From Verrucomicrobiales bacterium (GTDB lineage: Bacteria > Verrucomicrobiota > Verrucomicrobiia > Limisphaerales > UBA11320): a stretch of 18,188 nt of DNA. The first letter of the stretch is position 1. Each line of letters opens with the position of its first letter. Location of the stretch: assembly GCA_003452185.1 (NCBI GenBank), contig DMJJ01000546.1:1-18188 (forward strand). Direction: 5' to 3'. The notes under the pieces were generated by a model. It was not told the DNA's origin and ran no database searches. It was given only the letters and a program-made list of their open reading frames with translations. Position numbers and translations under genes: made by a program. Shown piece after piece: positions 1 to 6,919 of this stretch.

Positions 1-371
1 AGGGGGAATCGGCCGTTGTCGCGGCTCTGGGCGTGGGCCTCGGAGAGATACCCGTTGTCGGTCGCCTTGACGGCGCGACCTTCATACTCCTCGACATCGT
101 TCCGAGACCGGATCCAGGGCGCGCGCAGCGGCGGGAGCCCCTGGGTGACATCCCCCCGGAAGGCGGCATCCCCCCACGGCCCGCTGGTGTCGTACACCCG
201 AACCGGGGCGTTCTGCTCGGTGGCGCCGCTGGGAAGCCGCGTGGGGGAGAGCCGGATCTCGCGCATCGGCACCCGAAGCTCCGGGTGGATCGAACCGGGG
301 AGGTACACCTTGGTGGAGTTGGGCAGCGGGTCGCTGCTCTTCGGTTCGAGGTCGTCTTTGCGGGCGATCAT
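1..371 (-). CDS. thiC: Phosphomethylpyrimidine synthase ThiC, N-terminal part (runs off the left edge)
   Basis: ThiC is the cytoplasmic radical-SAM enzyme that converts aminoimidazole ribotide to hydroxymethylpyrimidine phosphate in thiamine synthesis. The 123 visible codons begin MIARKDDLEP and carry conserved ThiC N-terminal blocks: KVYLPGSIHPELRVPMREI (about residues 21-39), PVRVYDTSGPWGD (about 56-68), GLPPLRAPWIRSR (about 78-90) and EGRAVKATDNGYLSEA (about 99-114). The catalytic barrel and the C-terminal CxxxCxxxxC iron-sulfur motif lie outside the window. The ATG at 369-371 is the only plausible start seen, but no good Shine-Dalgarno sequence precedes it. A TPP riboswitch and a strong -35 box lie upstream on the same strand, which independently supports the assignment and predicts repression by thiamine pyrophosphate. 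Confidence 0.95.
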   Translation of the reverse strand, partial: MIARKDDLEPKSSDPLPNSTKVYLPGSIHPELRVPMREIRLSPTRLPSGATEQNAPVRVYDTSGPWGDAAFRGDVTQGLPPLRAPWIRSRNDVEEYEGRAVKATDNGYLSEAHAQSRDNGRFP

Positions 372-514
372 GGCTCGGTGCTCTGGTTGCGGTTCTCTGC
401 TTCCCCCGTGGGCCCCCGGGCAGCCGGGCTGCGGACAGAGGGCGGGGCGGGGAGAGCTCGTTGGCACGGCGAAGGGGGGAAAGCCTCGCGGCTTGGCGCC
501 CTCGGACCGGGACG

Positions 515-641
515 CCCCTCCCTTCGCCAGCATTACCTGGATCAGGTTCAACGGGTCTTCCGTCGGATCCCTCACGGACCCCGGAACTCTCAGCCTTGCC
601 CCTTCAGCCGCGGATGCGGCCGGGAGGGTTTGGCTCCCCTA
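515..641 (-). promoter_or_regulatory. TPP riboswitch (THI element) in the thiC leader
   Basis: Read on the minus strand, this stretch has the THI-box hallmarks in the right order: GGGGAGCC near 632-640, CTGAGA at 588-593, then CCTGATCCAGGTAATG at 531-546 followed by GCGAAGGGA at 519-527. These are the pyrimidine- and pyrophosphate-sensing parts of the TPP aptamer. It sits between a predicted promoter and thiC, as expected for feedback control by thiamine pyrophosphate. Between the aptamer and thiC (372-514) there is a short hairpin at 481-494 (AAGCC/GGCTT stem, 4-nt loop) not followed by a U-run, so whether control acts on transcription or translation cannot be read directly. Aptamer boundaries are approximate. 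Confidence 0.95.
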
Positions 642-654
642 CGGATCAGGGAGC

Positions 655-683
655 AGAATGGTCGCCGGGAGGGGGGGTGTCAA
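655..683 (-). promoter_or_regulatory. Predicted sigma-70 promoter for the thiC transcript
   Basis: On the minus strand a perfect -35 hexamer TTGACA (678-683) is separated by exactly 17 nt from CATTCT (655-660), a weak -10 (3 of 6 consensus bases). The predicted transcription start falls near 647, a few bases before the riboswitch aptamer begins. Position, spacing and strand fit a thiC promoter; the weak -10 is the main doubt. Confidence 0.6.
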
Positions 684-827
684 GGCATCGGGAGGCGGGG
701 TCACGAGGCTTGAGGCCCGGTGGAGGGGTGGTCATGGGACTCGGGGGAGGAGGGGCTTGATGCCCCACCGCATCGCGCCCGCGGGGAGGCTTTCCCTCCT
801 CGGCCGAATCGATGTAGGGTTGATTCC

Positions 828-1523
828 ATGTCGAGCGACGTGAACGAGCATGGCCAGGCGGTCGGATCCTCCCTCCCAGGCTGGGTGTCGCCTCCGGTGC
901 CCCCTCACACTCCGATGGAGGGTCGGCTTTGCCGGTTGGTTCCGCTGGATGCAGCCCTTCACGGACCCGCGCTCTACGCCGCCAACCAACCGGATGATGG
1001 GAGCATGTGGACCTATCTCCCGTATGGGCCCTTCCCCGACCTGGGGAGCTACCTCGGGTGGTTGACTCCATGGGGACGCCAGACGGACCCCCTGTCGTGG
1101 GCCATTCTCGACGCGGCCTCGGGGGAACCGGTCGGGCTGGCCGGCTACCTGCGGATCGATCCCGCGAACGGGGTGATCGAGGTGGGACATCTCCATTTTT
1201 CTCCGCGGCTTCGGCGTCGTGCGGCGGCCACCGAGGCAATGTTTCTGATGATGGGGCGTGCGTTCGAACTGGGGTATCGCCGGTACGAGTGGAAGTGTGA
1301 CAGCCTGAACGCCCCGTCGCGTCGTGCGGCGGAGCGGCTTGGGTTCCAGTTCGAGGGGCTGTTCCGGCAGGCGATCGTGTACAAGGGGCGGACCCGGGAC
1401 ACAGCCTGGTACTCGGTGATCGATTCCGAGTGGGCCGCGCTTCGCTCCCGGTTTACCCAATGGCTTGATCCTGGAAACTTCGACCTCTCTGGGGGCCAGA
1501 GACGCCGACTCGAGGAGTGCTGA
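828..1523 (+). CDS. GNAT-family N-acetyltransferase (RimJ/RimL type)
   Basis: A 231-residue cytoplasmic protein of the COG1670-like GNAT group, which transfers acetyl from acetyl-CoA to a protein N-terminus or a small amine. Family features: an N-terminal beta-strand block EGRLCRLVPLDAA (31-43), the group-typical WTYLPYGPF (61-69), LSWAILDAASGEPVGLAGY (89-107), and a motif A helix after HLHFSPRLRRRAAATEAMF (121-139). Motif B is NAPSRRAAERLGFQFEGLFR (161-180). The ATG at 828 is chosen because AGGG lies 7-8 nt upstream and the homology starts soon after; an upstream in-frame ATG at 720 would add 36 residues of low-complexity sequence. The gene is divergent from thiC and stands alone. Its substrate cannot be told from sequence. 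Confidence 0.88.
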   Translation: MSSDVNEHGQAVGSSLPGWVSPPVPPHTPMEGRLCRLVPLDAALHGPALYAANQPDDGSMWTYLPYGPFPDLGSYLGWLTPWGRQTDPLSWAILDAASGEPVGLAGYLRIDPANGVIEVGHLHFSPRLRRRAAATEAMFLMMGRAFELGYRRYEWKCDSLNAPSRRAAERLGFQFEGLFRQAIVYKGRTRDTAWYSVIDSEWAALRSRFTQWLDPGNFDLSGGQRRRLEEC

Positions 1524-1934
1524 AAGGGGGCCGCTAAGGTCCGCATCGGCCGCGACAGGGGTAAAGAAGCCCCGTTTTTGTTCGGAGAGACCCTTCCGGT
1601 GGTTTCGGGTCGCCTGCCTCTCTTCCCGGTGCTGCTCCGTGCCTCCCGGCTTTGGGCTGTTGGCACCCCCGTGGCGGGCTCCCGGATGGCGTGGGTCTCG
1701 GTGTTCCGACCTCAAGCCGTGCGCCCACATCGCAGCACAAAACCCGAGAGCCTGTCCGGGAAGTCTTCCGAACCCGGGTCGAACCCTCCTTCTTCAAGAT
1801 TAGTTTTGCATGGTGCCGACGGAAGCTGGTAAACGACCCTCGCTCAACCGTACCCGCTGAATGCCCAGTCCAGTATGCTGGTGAGCGATGCGTCGGCCGC
1901 ATAAACTTCCCAGGATCCCCGGGAGCTCGAGTTC
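1524..1934. other. Intergenic region between acetyltransferase and SGNH hydrolase
   Basis: Apart from the weak terminator candidate, no gene is supported in these 411 bases. Open frames on both strands lack recognisable domains and have compositions typical of random high-GC sequence. The right end holds the ribosome binding site of the next gene (GGGAG at 1921-1925). No convincing promoter hexamers were found. Confidence 0.6.
1558..1579 (+). terminator. Weak intrinsic terminator candidate after the acetyltransferase
   Basis: A short GGGGT/GCCCC stem (1558-1573, 6-nt loop, one G-U pair) followed by G and TTTTT (1575-1579) lies 35 nt after the acetyltransferase stop. The stem is short for a terminator, so this is only a candidate. 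Confidence 0.35.
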
Positions 1935-2711
1935 ATGAATCGCCTCTGCGACGGCTTTTGCCAGAGTGTTGTTGCGTCAGCTTCTGTTGGTGCGTGGTTG
2001 GCGGTGGCGGCTGGCGCCGTCACCGAAGCTGCTGCCGCGGACCCGGCGCCTGAAGCAGCGGGGATTCCCATTCGCCGTGTACTTTTCGTCGGCAACAGCC
2101 TGACCTATTGGAATGATGGGATCTATTTCCACATGGAAAAGCTGGTGGCTTCCGGAGCTGCGGTGATTCGCGTGGAAACCGGAAAGAGCGTCAAGGGAGG
2201 CGCCACCCTCAAGTCGCATTGGGATCGCTCGGAGCCGCGTGCCATGATCGCCGCCGGCGGCTGGAGCGACGTCGTGCTTCAGGAGGATCTGCCGGAGATC
2301 AACGTGTCATACTTTCGTGAGAATGCGCGCAGGTTTGTGGAGTCGGTCCGGGCGGTCAAGTCCCGCCCGGTTCTGCTCATGACCTGGGCCTACGAGCGTC
2401 TGGATTGGATCAACAACGAACAGATTGCCGAGGCGCACCGGAAGGTGGCCAGCGAACTGGGGGTGCTGGTCGCCCCGGTGGCGGTGGCCTGGCAGCGTGT
2501 GGCTCTCGATCGCCCCATGCTGGACCTGTTCGGGCCGGATCGGGAGCATCCGAGCGTGGCCGGGACCTATCTGGCAACGTGCGTCCTGTATGCCACTTTG
2601 ACGCAGACCAGTCCGGAGCCCCTTGGTTACGCGCCTGCAGGAATAACGCCCGGCGATGCCCTGTACCTGCGGCGGATGGCCTGGGAGGCGGTTCGGGAAT
2701 GGAAGCCATGA
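1935..2711 (+). CDS. Secreted SGNH/GDSL-like hydrolase
   Basis: A 258-residue protein with an N-terminal hydrophobic, alanine-rich export signal (about 1-36). The mature part opens with RRVLFVGNSLTYWND (47-61), an SGNH block I whose nucleophile would be Ser55. SDVVLQEDLP (111-120) matches block III, where Gln116 may replace the usual Asn. PDREHPSVAGTYLA (201-214) is block V with a DxxH pair, Asp202 and His205. Members of this superfamily hydrolyse esters, often acetyl groups on polysaccharides. The start is supported by GGAG at 1922-1925, 9 nt before the ATG. The gene lies 51 bp upstream of a secreted lyase-like protein on the same strand, suggesting they are co-transcribed and that it removes acyl groups from the same polymer (inference). 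The exact ester substrate is unknown. Confidence 0.8.
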   Translation: MNRLCDGFCQSVVASASVGAWLAVAAGAVTEAAAADPAPEAAGIPIRRVLFVGNSLTYWNDGIYFHMEKLVASGAAVIRVETGKSVKGGATLKSHWDRSEPRAMIAAGGWSDVVLQEDLPEINVSYFRENARRFVESVRAVKSRPVLLMTWAYERLDWINNEQIAEAHRKVASELGVLVAPVAVAWQRVALDRPMLDLFGPDREHPSVAGTYLATCVLYATLTQTSPEPLGYAPAGITPGDALYLRRMAWEAVREWKP

Positions 2712-2762
2712 GGGTGCCTCCGAGGCTGCCGTTGCGAGTACCCGGAGCCGATCTCAAACATC

Positions 2763-5700
2763 GTGAATCGTAGAGAGTTTTGCCGCACTGTATGCGTGTT
2801 GCCGGGCGCCACCGCGCCGCTGGCACTTCTGGCTGCCAACGAGCCCTCTAAGCCGAGCCCCACCCCGGGGTCGGGCTCCGAGGGGGAAATCCGCTTCGTA
2901 CTCCAGGATCCCCTGGAACATCCCTTCTTCTCCTGGCCCAGGACCCTGATCCGTTACCAGATGACACTGGATCCCTCCGTGGACCGGCGGCGCTGGGTGC
3001 TTCGCCGTCCGGAGACCGGCGAAATCGTCCCGATTCAGTGGTCGGAGGGTTCTCCGGCTGCTGACGGAACTCCGAGGGGGTACCTCCATTTCTTCTCCGA
3101 TCTGCCTTCAGGCGGGCGTCGCGAGTTTGTGCTCGCGGCCGCGCGTGGCCCCACCCCGTCAACACCTTCCCCGCGGGTTCGTGAGCGGCGGGAGGGAAAC
3201 TCGATTGTGCTCGATGCCGGACCGGTTCAGGTGCGGATACCCGCGAGCCGGAACGGGGTGGTGGGCGCGGCGCCCGGGCCGATCCTCCAGATCGCCCGCG
3301 GCGGTCGCTGGTTTGGGGGCTCAACGCTCGCCTTCCGGGAGGATCACGTAAGTCGACTGACGGCGCGGCGCGTCGCCGAGGGGCCGCTTTTCATTGCTTA
3401 CGAGCTCACCTACGAGACGACCCGGGGTTCCCGGTACATCGCCCGCATCCAGTGTGAGGCGGGGGTCGAGTTCATCCGTTTCGAGGAGAACATGGAGGGC
3501 GTGAGGCCCGGGGCGCACGGCGAGTTCAGATCGGTCTGGTCCGATCTGGGCCTGACTCATCGGCAGGCCCCGAATCATCCGTTTCCCCTGCCCGATGCCG
3601 TGGCCGGTTATGAGGACTATCCTTGGGAGCGGATCGACGGGGTGTTTGCCCTGAAACCCCAGCCCCTGCCCGAGGGGCGGCTTCCCTTCAGCCTAGGCGT
3701 TTATGAGCGGGCTCCGGGGAACTTCCGCACCGCCACCTTCGCGAATTTCTGGAACGAGCGGTCTTCGGACGCTCTGGGTCTCTTCATTCATGACGTCGGG
3801 GCGTGGTGTGACCATGAGTATGCGTACGAGGTTGAATCGCCATCGCTTCAGGTCAGCTTCCATGCCGTGGACGGGGGCTTCCATTGGAGGTGGCCTGTGG
3901 TGCGGGGCCGACGTGCGGTGTGTCTCGCCTTCTACGACCACGCGAAGGACAAGGAGGCGATGCGGCAACTGGAACAGGCCCACCGGGGGGTCGTGCACGA
4001 TGGCCGTCTCCACTCCGTGCCGCTCACCTGCACCTCGCATGTCCTGTTCCTGCAGAATCGGCATGGAACTCTGGATTTGAACCGGGTCAAGGACTGGGTG
4101 CTGGAGTACCCGGAGGGTGGGGCGCATCCCGCCCCAGGGCCCTCGCGCGGGGGGGACGTCGATCCCGAGGAGCTGGAGCGGCGGGTGATGACCTCGCCCT
4201 TCACCTGCACACTCCCGGTGACCGGCACCCGGCAGATGGCGGGTCATGGCCCGATCCCCGGACGGAGCATTGTCAACTTCAGCCCCGTGCCAAGCAGGCA
4301 GGTGGCCGGGTGGGTGGATGACTTCAATCAGTCCCGCGACAGGATGACGGTCCGGCAGCGGCGCCGGCTCACGGCCATGCTGCTTCTGCTGGGTCATGTG
4401 CTGGGTGGAGATGAGTTCATGCCGGTCGTCCACATGCTCTCCGGACACCCCAACTTTCTGGCTGACGTCAAGGCAGTCCCTGCAGCCATGGCTTTTCTCT
4501 TTCCCGAGCACCCCATGGCATCGGTCTGGGCTGGGATGTGGGAAAAGTGTGTTGAGCTGAACACACGCTACAACACCCGCCCGGCCGTCCGAGCATGGTC
4601 CGCCCGCGGGGGACGATGGACCGAGAATCTTGGCACCTATGTCTGGGCCTTTCTTGGTCCATCCCTGCGCACCAGCCATCTATTGCGTCGGTATGACGGC
4701 CGGGAACGATTCTTGTCCCCGCAGCTCGCTGATTTGGCCGACTGGCTTGTGAACGCACTTTCTGCCCCGTTCAGCGGTGAGTCGGAAGCCGGTTTCAAGA
4801 ACCTGAACGCGACAGACCATGGCCGCGAGTGGGGAGTGGTGCCGCCCCGGGGAGGGCCGCGTCGCGTCCATCCACCCCAGGGAGCGCACTCGGAGCAGCG
4901 CTTTGCCCCAAGGATGCTCTGGGCACTCGGCAGCAGACTTCAGTGCTACGCGCCGCTTGCCGCTGAACATGCGATGTGGGCTGCCCGCCCTACCGATCCG
5001 GATGCCGAGGAGGCCCCTGGGAGCAAGGGGCCGGCGGACCCCATGTATCAGGTCGCCGACAACCGTGGGACCAACCCTCGCCTGCGGAGTTGCAAGTTCA
5101 CAGGCTACGGGATCGTTCTCCGTGCCGGGGTTGGTGAAATCGATGAACTCTCCATCCATCTGCAGCAGCTGGACGAGGGGCCCAACTACCGATGGGGCCG
5201 GGCTGGCGAAGGTGGCTCCGGGATCCTGTACTTCTACGCCGGGGGCAAGTCCTACAGCCACACCGGGCCTGAGGATGTCGGCGATCGTGATGATCAGGAC
5301 ACGGATTTCTGCACGACCTTTGGCGTCTTCAAAAACGGGCAGTTTCGAACCATTGGAATGAATGTGTTGTCCCGTCCCCTCTACGACTTCGGCCCGGCGC
5401 AGTATGCCGAAATTGTGCCGCGGGATGGGCCATCATCTGTCGCCACGCCAGAGCTGGTGAGCCGGAGCGTTCTGCTTGCGGGGCGTGAGTATTTTGTACT
5501 CTACGACGCGGTCGCCCACCAGGCACTCACGCACCGGCTCACCTGGTTTGTGCGGAAGGGGGGGGAATTCCCTGAGATTCAACTGTTGCGCGGCGCACAA
5601 GGGCATCGGGAAACCCAACGAACCGATGTGACCACCGCTTCCACCGTCGGTGTCTGGTTTGACGGCTTGGGGGATTCCCTGGCTGTCGTCAGCCATCGCA

Positions 5701-6833
5701 AGGATGTCCGGGCCGAACCCACGGCATTTGGGTGTCGTGTAACCCTTCCGGGCTTCACAGACCTGGTCTTTCGGAACCCGGAGCCTGTCCGGTTCACCGA
5801 GGGGGGGCTTGTGTTTGAGGGCACGGCGGGGTTCTTTCGGATTGCGGCTCACAAGACAGAGTTTTCGATGTTCCATGGCCGGCGGATCGGCGGGCTGGGC
5901 TTCGAGTTCGTTGCCGAAGATCCCGATTTCGGCCTGGCTGGGATTCTTCAACACGAGGGGCCGGTTGCCGGGGAGTACCTGGCGCCCAAGCCGCTGGTTC
6001 TGCGGGTCATCCTTCCGTCGGAATCCTCGGCGAGAGACTTTTACGTGGATGGCGACCGGGTCCCGGGAAAGCCCGGAGGGGGAGCCATGCTGTATGCCAT
6101 CCCGGCAGGACGGCATCGCTGGGAGCTGACCCACGATCTGCCAGTCCCCATTGCTCCACGGATCGTGCGGACAGAAACCCTCGCCGGTGGCGCCCGGGTG
6201 ATCGCAGGGCCTGTTGCTGCTGCGACCCGGTATCTGCTGGAGGCCAGCACGGACGGTGGGGCCCATTGGGTCGAGTGCGATGAGCGGCCCACTCCCGAGC
6301 TGTTTGTCTCGCGCCTCACTCCAGGCGAGAAAATCCACGTTCGAGTCGTGGCCAAGAATGAGCTGCATGCTTCCCCGCCTGGAGATGACTATCCGGTCTA
6401 CGGCTCCAACCAGGCGCCGCCCCCCCCCGACGGATTGCGAGTCGACCTGTCCGGGGGAGCTGCTGCCGTGACCTGGGGCGAGGTCCTGGGTGTGTCCGCA
6501 TACCGACTCTACGCGCGCCTCAAGTCTGAGGAACGCTACCGGCTGGTTTATGCGGGTCTTGAGCGCGTATTCATTGACTCCCGGGCGTTCATCCGCGCTT
6601 GTGATCCCACGCCGGCTGGGGCCGTGAGCCTTCCGCCGTCGCGCATGATCGAGTACCGCGTTGCAGCGGTGAATGGAATCGGGGAGGGGGCCTTGTCCCC
6701 GCCGGCGGACACGAATCCTGCCTCATGGCGGAACTGGGATCCGAAGCGACGTGAACCCTTCAGACGGGTGACCAGTGTTCCCTCCGATGCAGTCACTTCC
6801 GACGGAGAGGGGTCGCGTTACTACCCAGACTGA
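2763..6833 (+). CDS. Large Tat-type secreted protein, polysaccharide lyase/heparinase-like, with C-terminal FN3 domain
   Basis: A 1356-residue protein from a GTG start. Its N-terminus NRREFCRTVCVLPGATAPLA carries a twin-arginine pattern followed by a short hydrophobic stretch, so Tat export is likely. Residues about 40-130 look like a beta-rich accessory domain. The middle (about 540-690) is helix-rich and includes GHPNFLADVKAVPAAMAFL and NLGTYVWAF, as in alpha/alpha-toroid lyases. Residues about 790-1120 are beta-sandwich-like and include LDEGPNYRWGRAGEGGSG and GGKSYSH near residues 803-833. A fibronectin-III-like domain fills about 1220-1321. Toroid plus sandwich is the layout of heparinase II/III-like lyases, but I could not assign a CAZy family or catalytic residues. 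The only SD candidate (GGAG at 2744-2747) is too far upstream for a normal start; the RR motif right after the GTG is the better argument. It is probably co-expressed with the preceding SGNH hydrolase. Confidence 0.65.
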   Translation: MNRREFCRTVCVLPGATAPLALLAANEPSKPSPTPGSGSEGEIRFVLQDPLEHPFFSWPRTLIRYQMTLDPSVDRRRWVLRRPETGEIVPIQWSEGSPAADGTPRGYLHFFSDLPSGGRREFVLAAARGPTPSTPSPRVRERREGNSIVLDAGPVQVRIPASRNGVVGAAPGPILQIARGGRWFGGSTLAFREDHVSRLTARRVAEGPLFIAYELTYETTRGSRYIARIQCEAGVEFIRFEENMEGVRPGAHGEFRSVWSDLGLTHRQAPNHPFPLPDAVAGYEDYPWERIDGVFALKPQPLPEGRLPFSLGVYERAPGNFRTATFANFWNERSSDALGLFIHDVGAWCDHEYAYEVESPSLQVSFHAVDGGFHWRWPVVRGRRAVCLAFYDHAKDKEAMRQLEQAHRGVVHDGRLHSVPLTCTSHVLFLQNRHGTLDLNRVKDWVLEYPEGGAHPAPGPSRGGDVDPEELERRVMTSPFTCTLPVTGTRQMAGHGPIPGRSIVNFSPVPSRQVAGWVDDFNQSRDRMTVRQRRRLTAMLLLLGHVLGGDEFMPVVHMLSGHPNFLADVKAVPAAMAFLFPEHPMASVWAGMWEKCVELNTRYNTRPAVRAWSARGGRWTENLGTYVWAFLGPSLRTSHLLRRYDGRERFLSPQLADLADWLVNALSAPFSGESEAGFKNLNATDHGREWGVVPPRGGPRRVHPPQGAHSEQRFAPRMLWALGSRLQCYAPLAAEHAMWAARPTDPDAEEAPGSKGPADPMYQVADNRGTNPRLRSCKFTGYGIVLRAGVGEIDELSIHLQQLDEGPNYRWGRAGEGGSGILYFYAGGKSYSHTGPEDVGDRDDQDTDFCTTFGVFKNGQFRTIGMNVLSRPLYDFGPAQYAEIVPRDGPSSVATPELVSRSVLLAGREYFVLYDAVAHQALTHRLTWFVRKGGEFPEIQLLRGAQGHRETQRTDVTTASTVGVWFDGLGDSLAVVSHRKDVRAEPTAFGCRVTLPGFTDLVFRNPEPVRFTEGGLVFEGTAGFFRIAAHKTEFSMFHGRRIGGLGFEFVAEDPDFGLAGILQHEGPVAGEYLAPKPLVLRVILPSESSARDFYVDGDRVPGKPGGGAMLYAIPAGRHRWELTHDLPVPIAPRIVRTETLAGGARVIAGPVAAATRYLLEASTDGGAHWVECDERPTPELFVSRLTPGEKIHVRVVAKNELHASPPGDDYPVYGSNQAPPPPDGLRVDLSGGAAAVTWGEVLGVSAYRLYARLKSEERYRLVYAGLERVFIDSRAFIRACDPTPAGAVSLPPSRMIEYRVAAVNGIGEGALSPPADTNPASWRNWDPKRREPFRRVTSVPSDAVTSDGEGSRYYPD

Positions 6834-6919
6834 CTGTTTGGTATCGGCGGGCCCACCCATGGGGGGATTCCGCGGGGGGCACGAGATCTTCCTTGCCCGG
6901 CCCGTCTTGCCCAGCCCAG

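Noticed and set aside
720..827. Upstream ATG (720) for the acetyltransferase
   Set aside because: The extra 36 residues are low-complexity and lie before the GNAT fold; the 828 start has a usable SD.
16..843. Plus-strand open frame across thiC and its riboswitch
   Set aside because: It runs antisense through thiC and the TPP aptamer, both strongly supported on the minus strand.
1660..1675. Sigma-54-like TTGGCAC...GTGGCG
   Set aside because: The GG/GC spacing fits, but the -12 half is poor and it lies over 250 nt from the next start codon, with no sigma-54 activator nearby.
6834..6919. Bidirectional terminator between the convergent lyase-like and glycosidase genes
   Set aside because: Only short G/C runs are present; no stem followed by a T-run on either strand.
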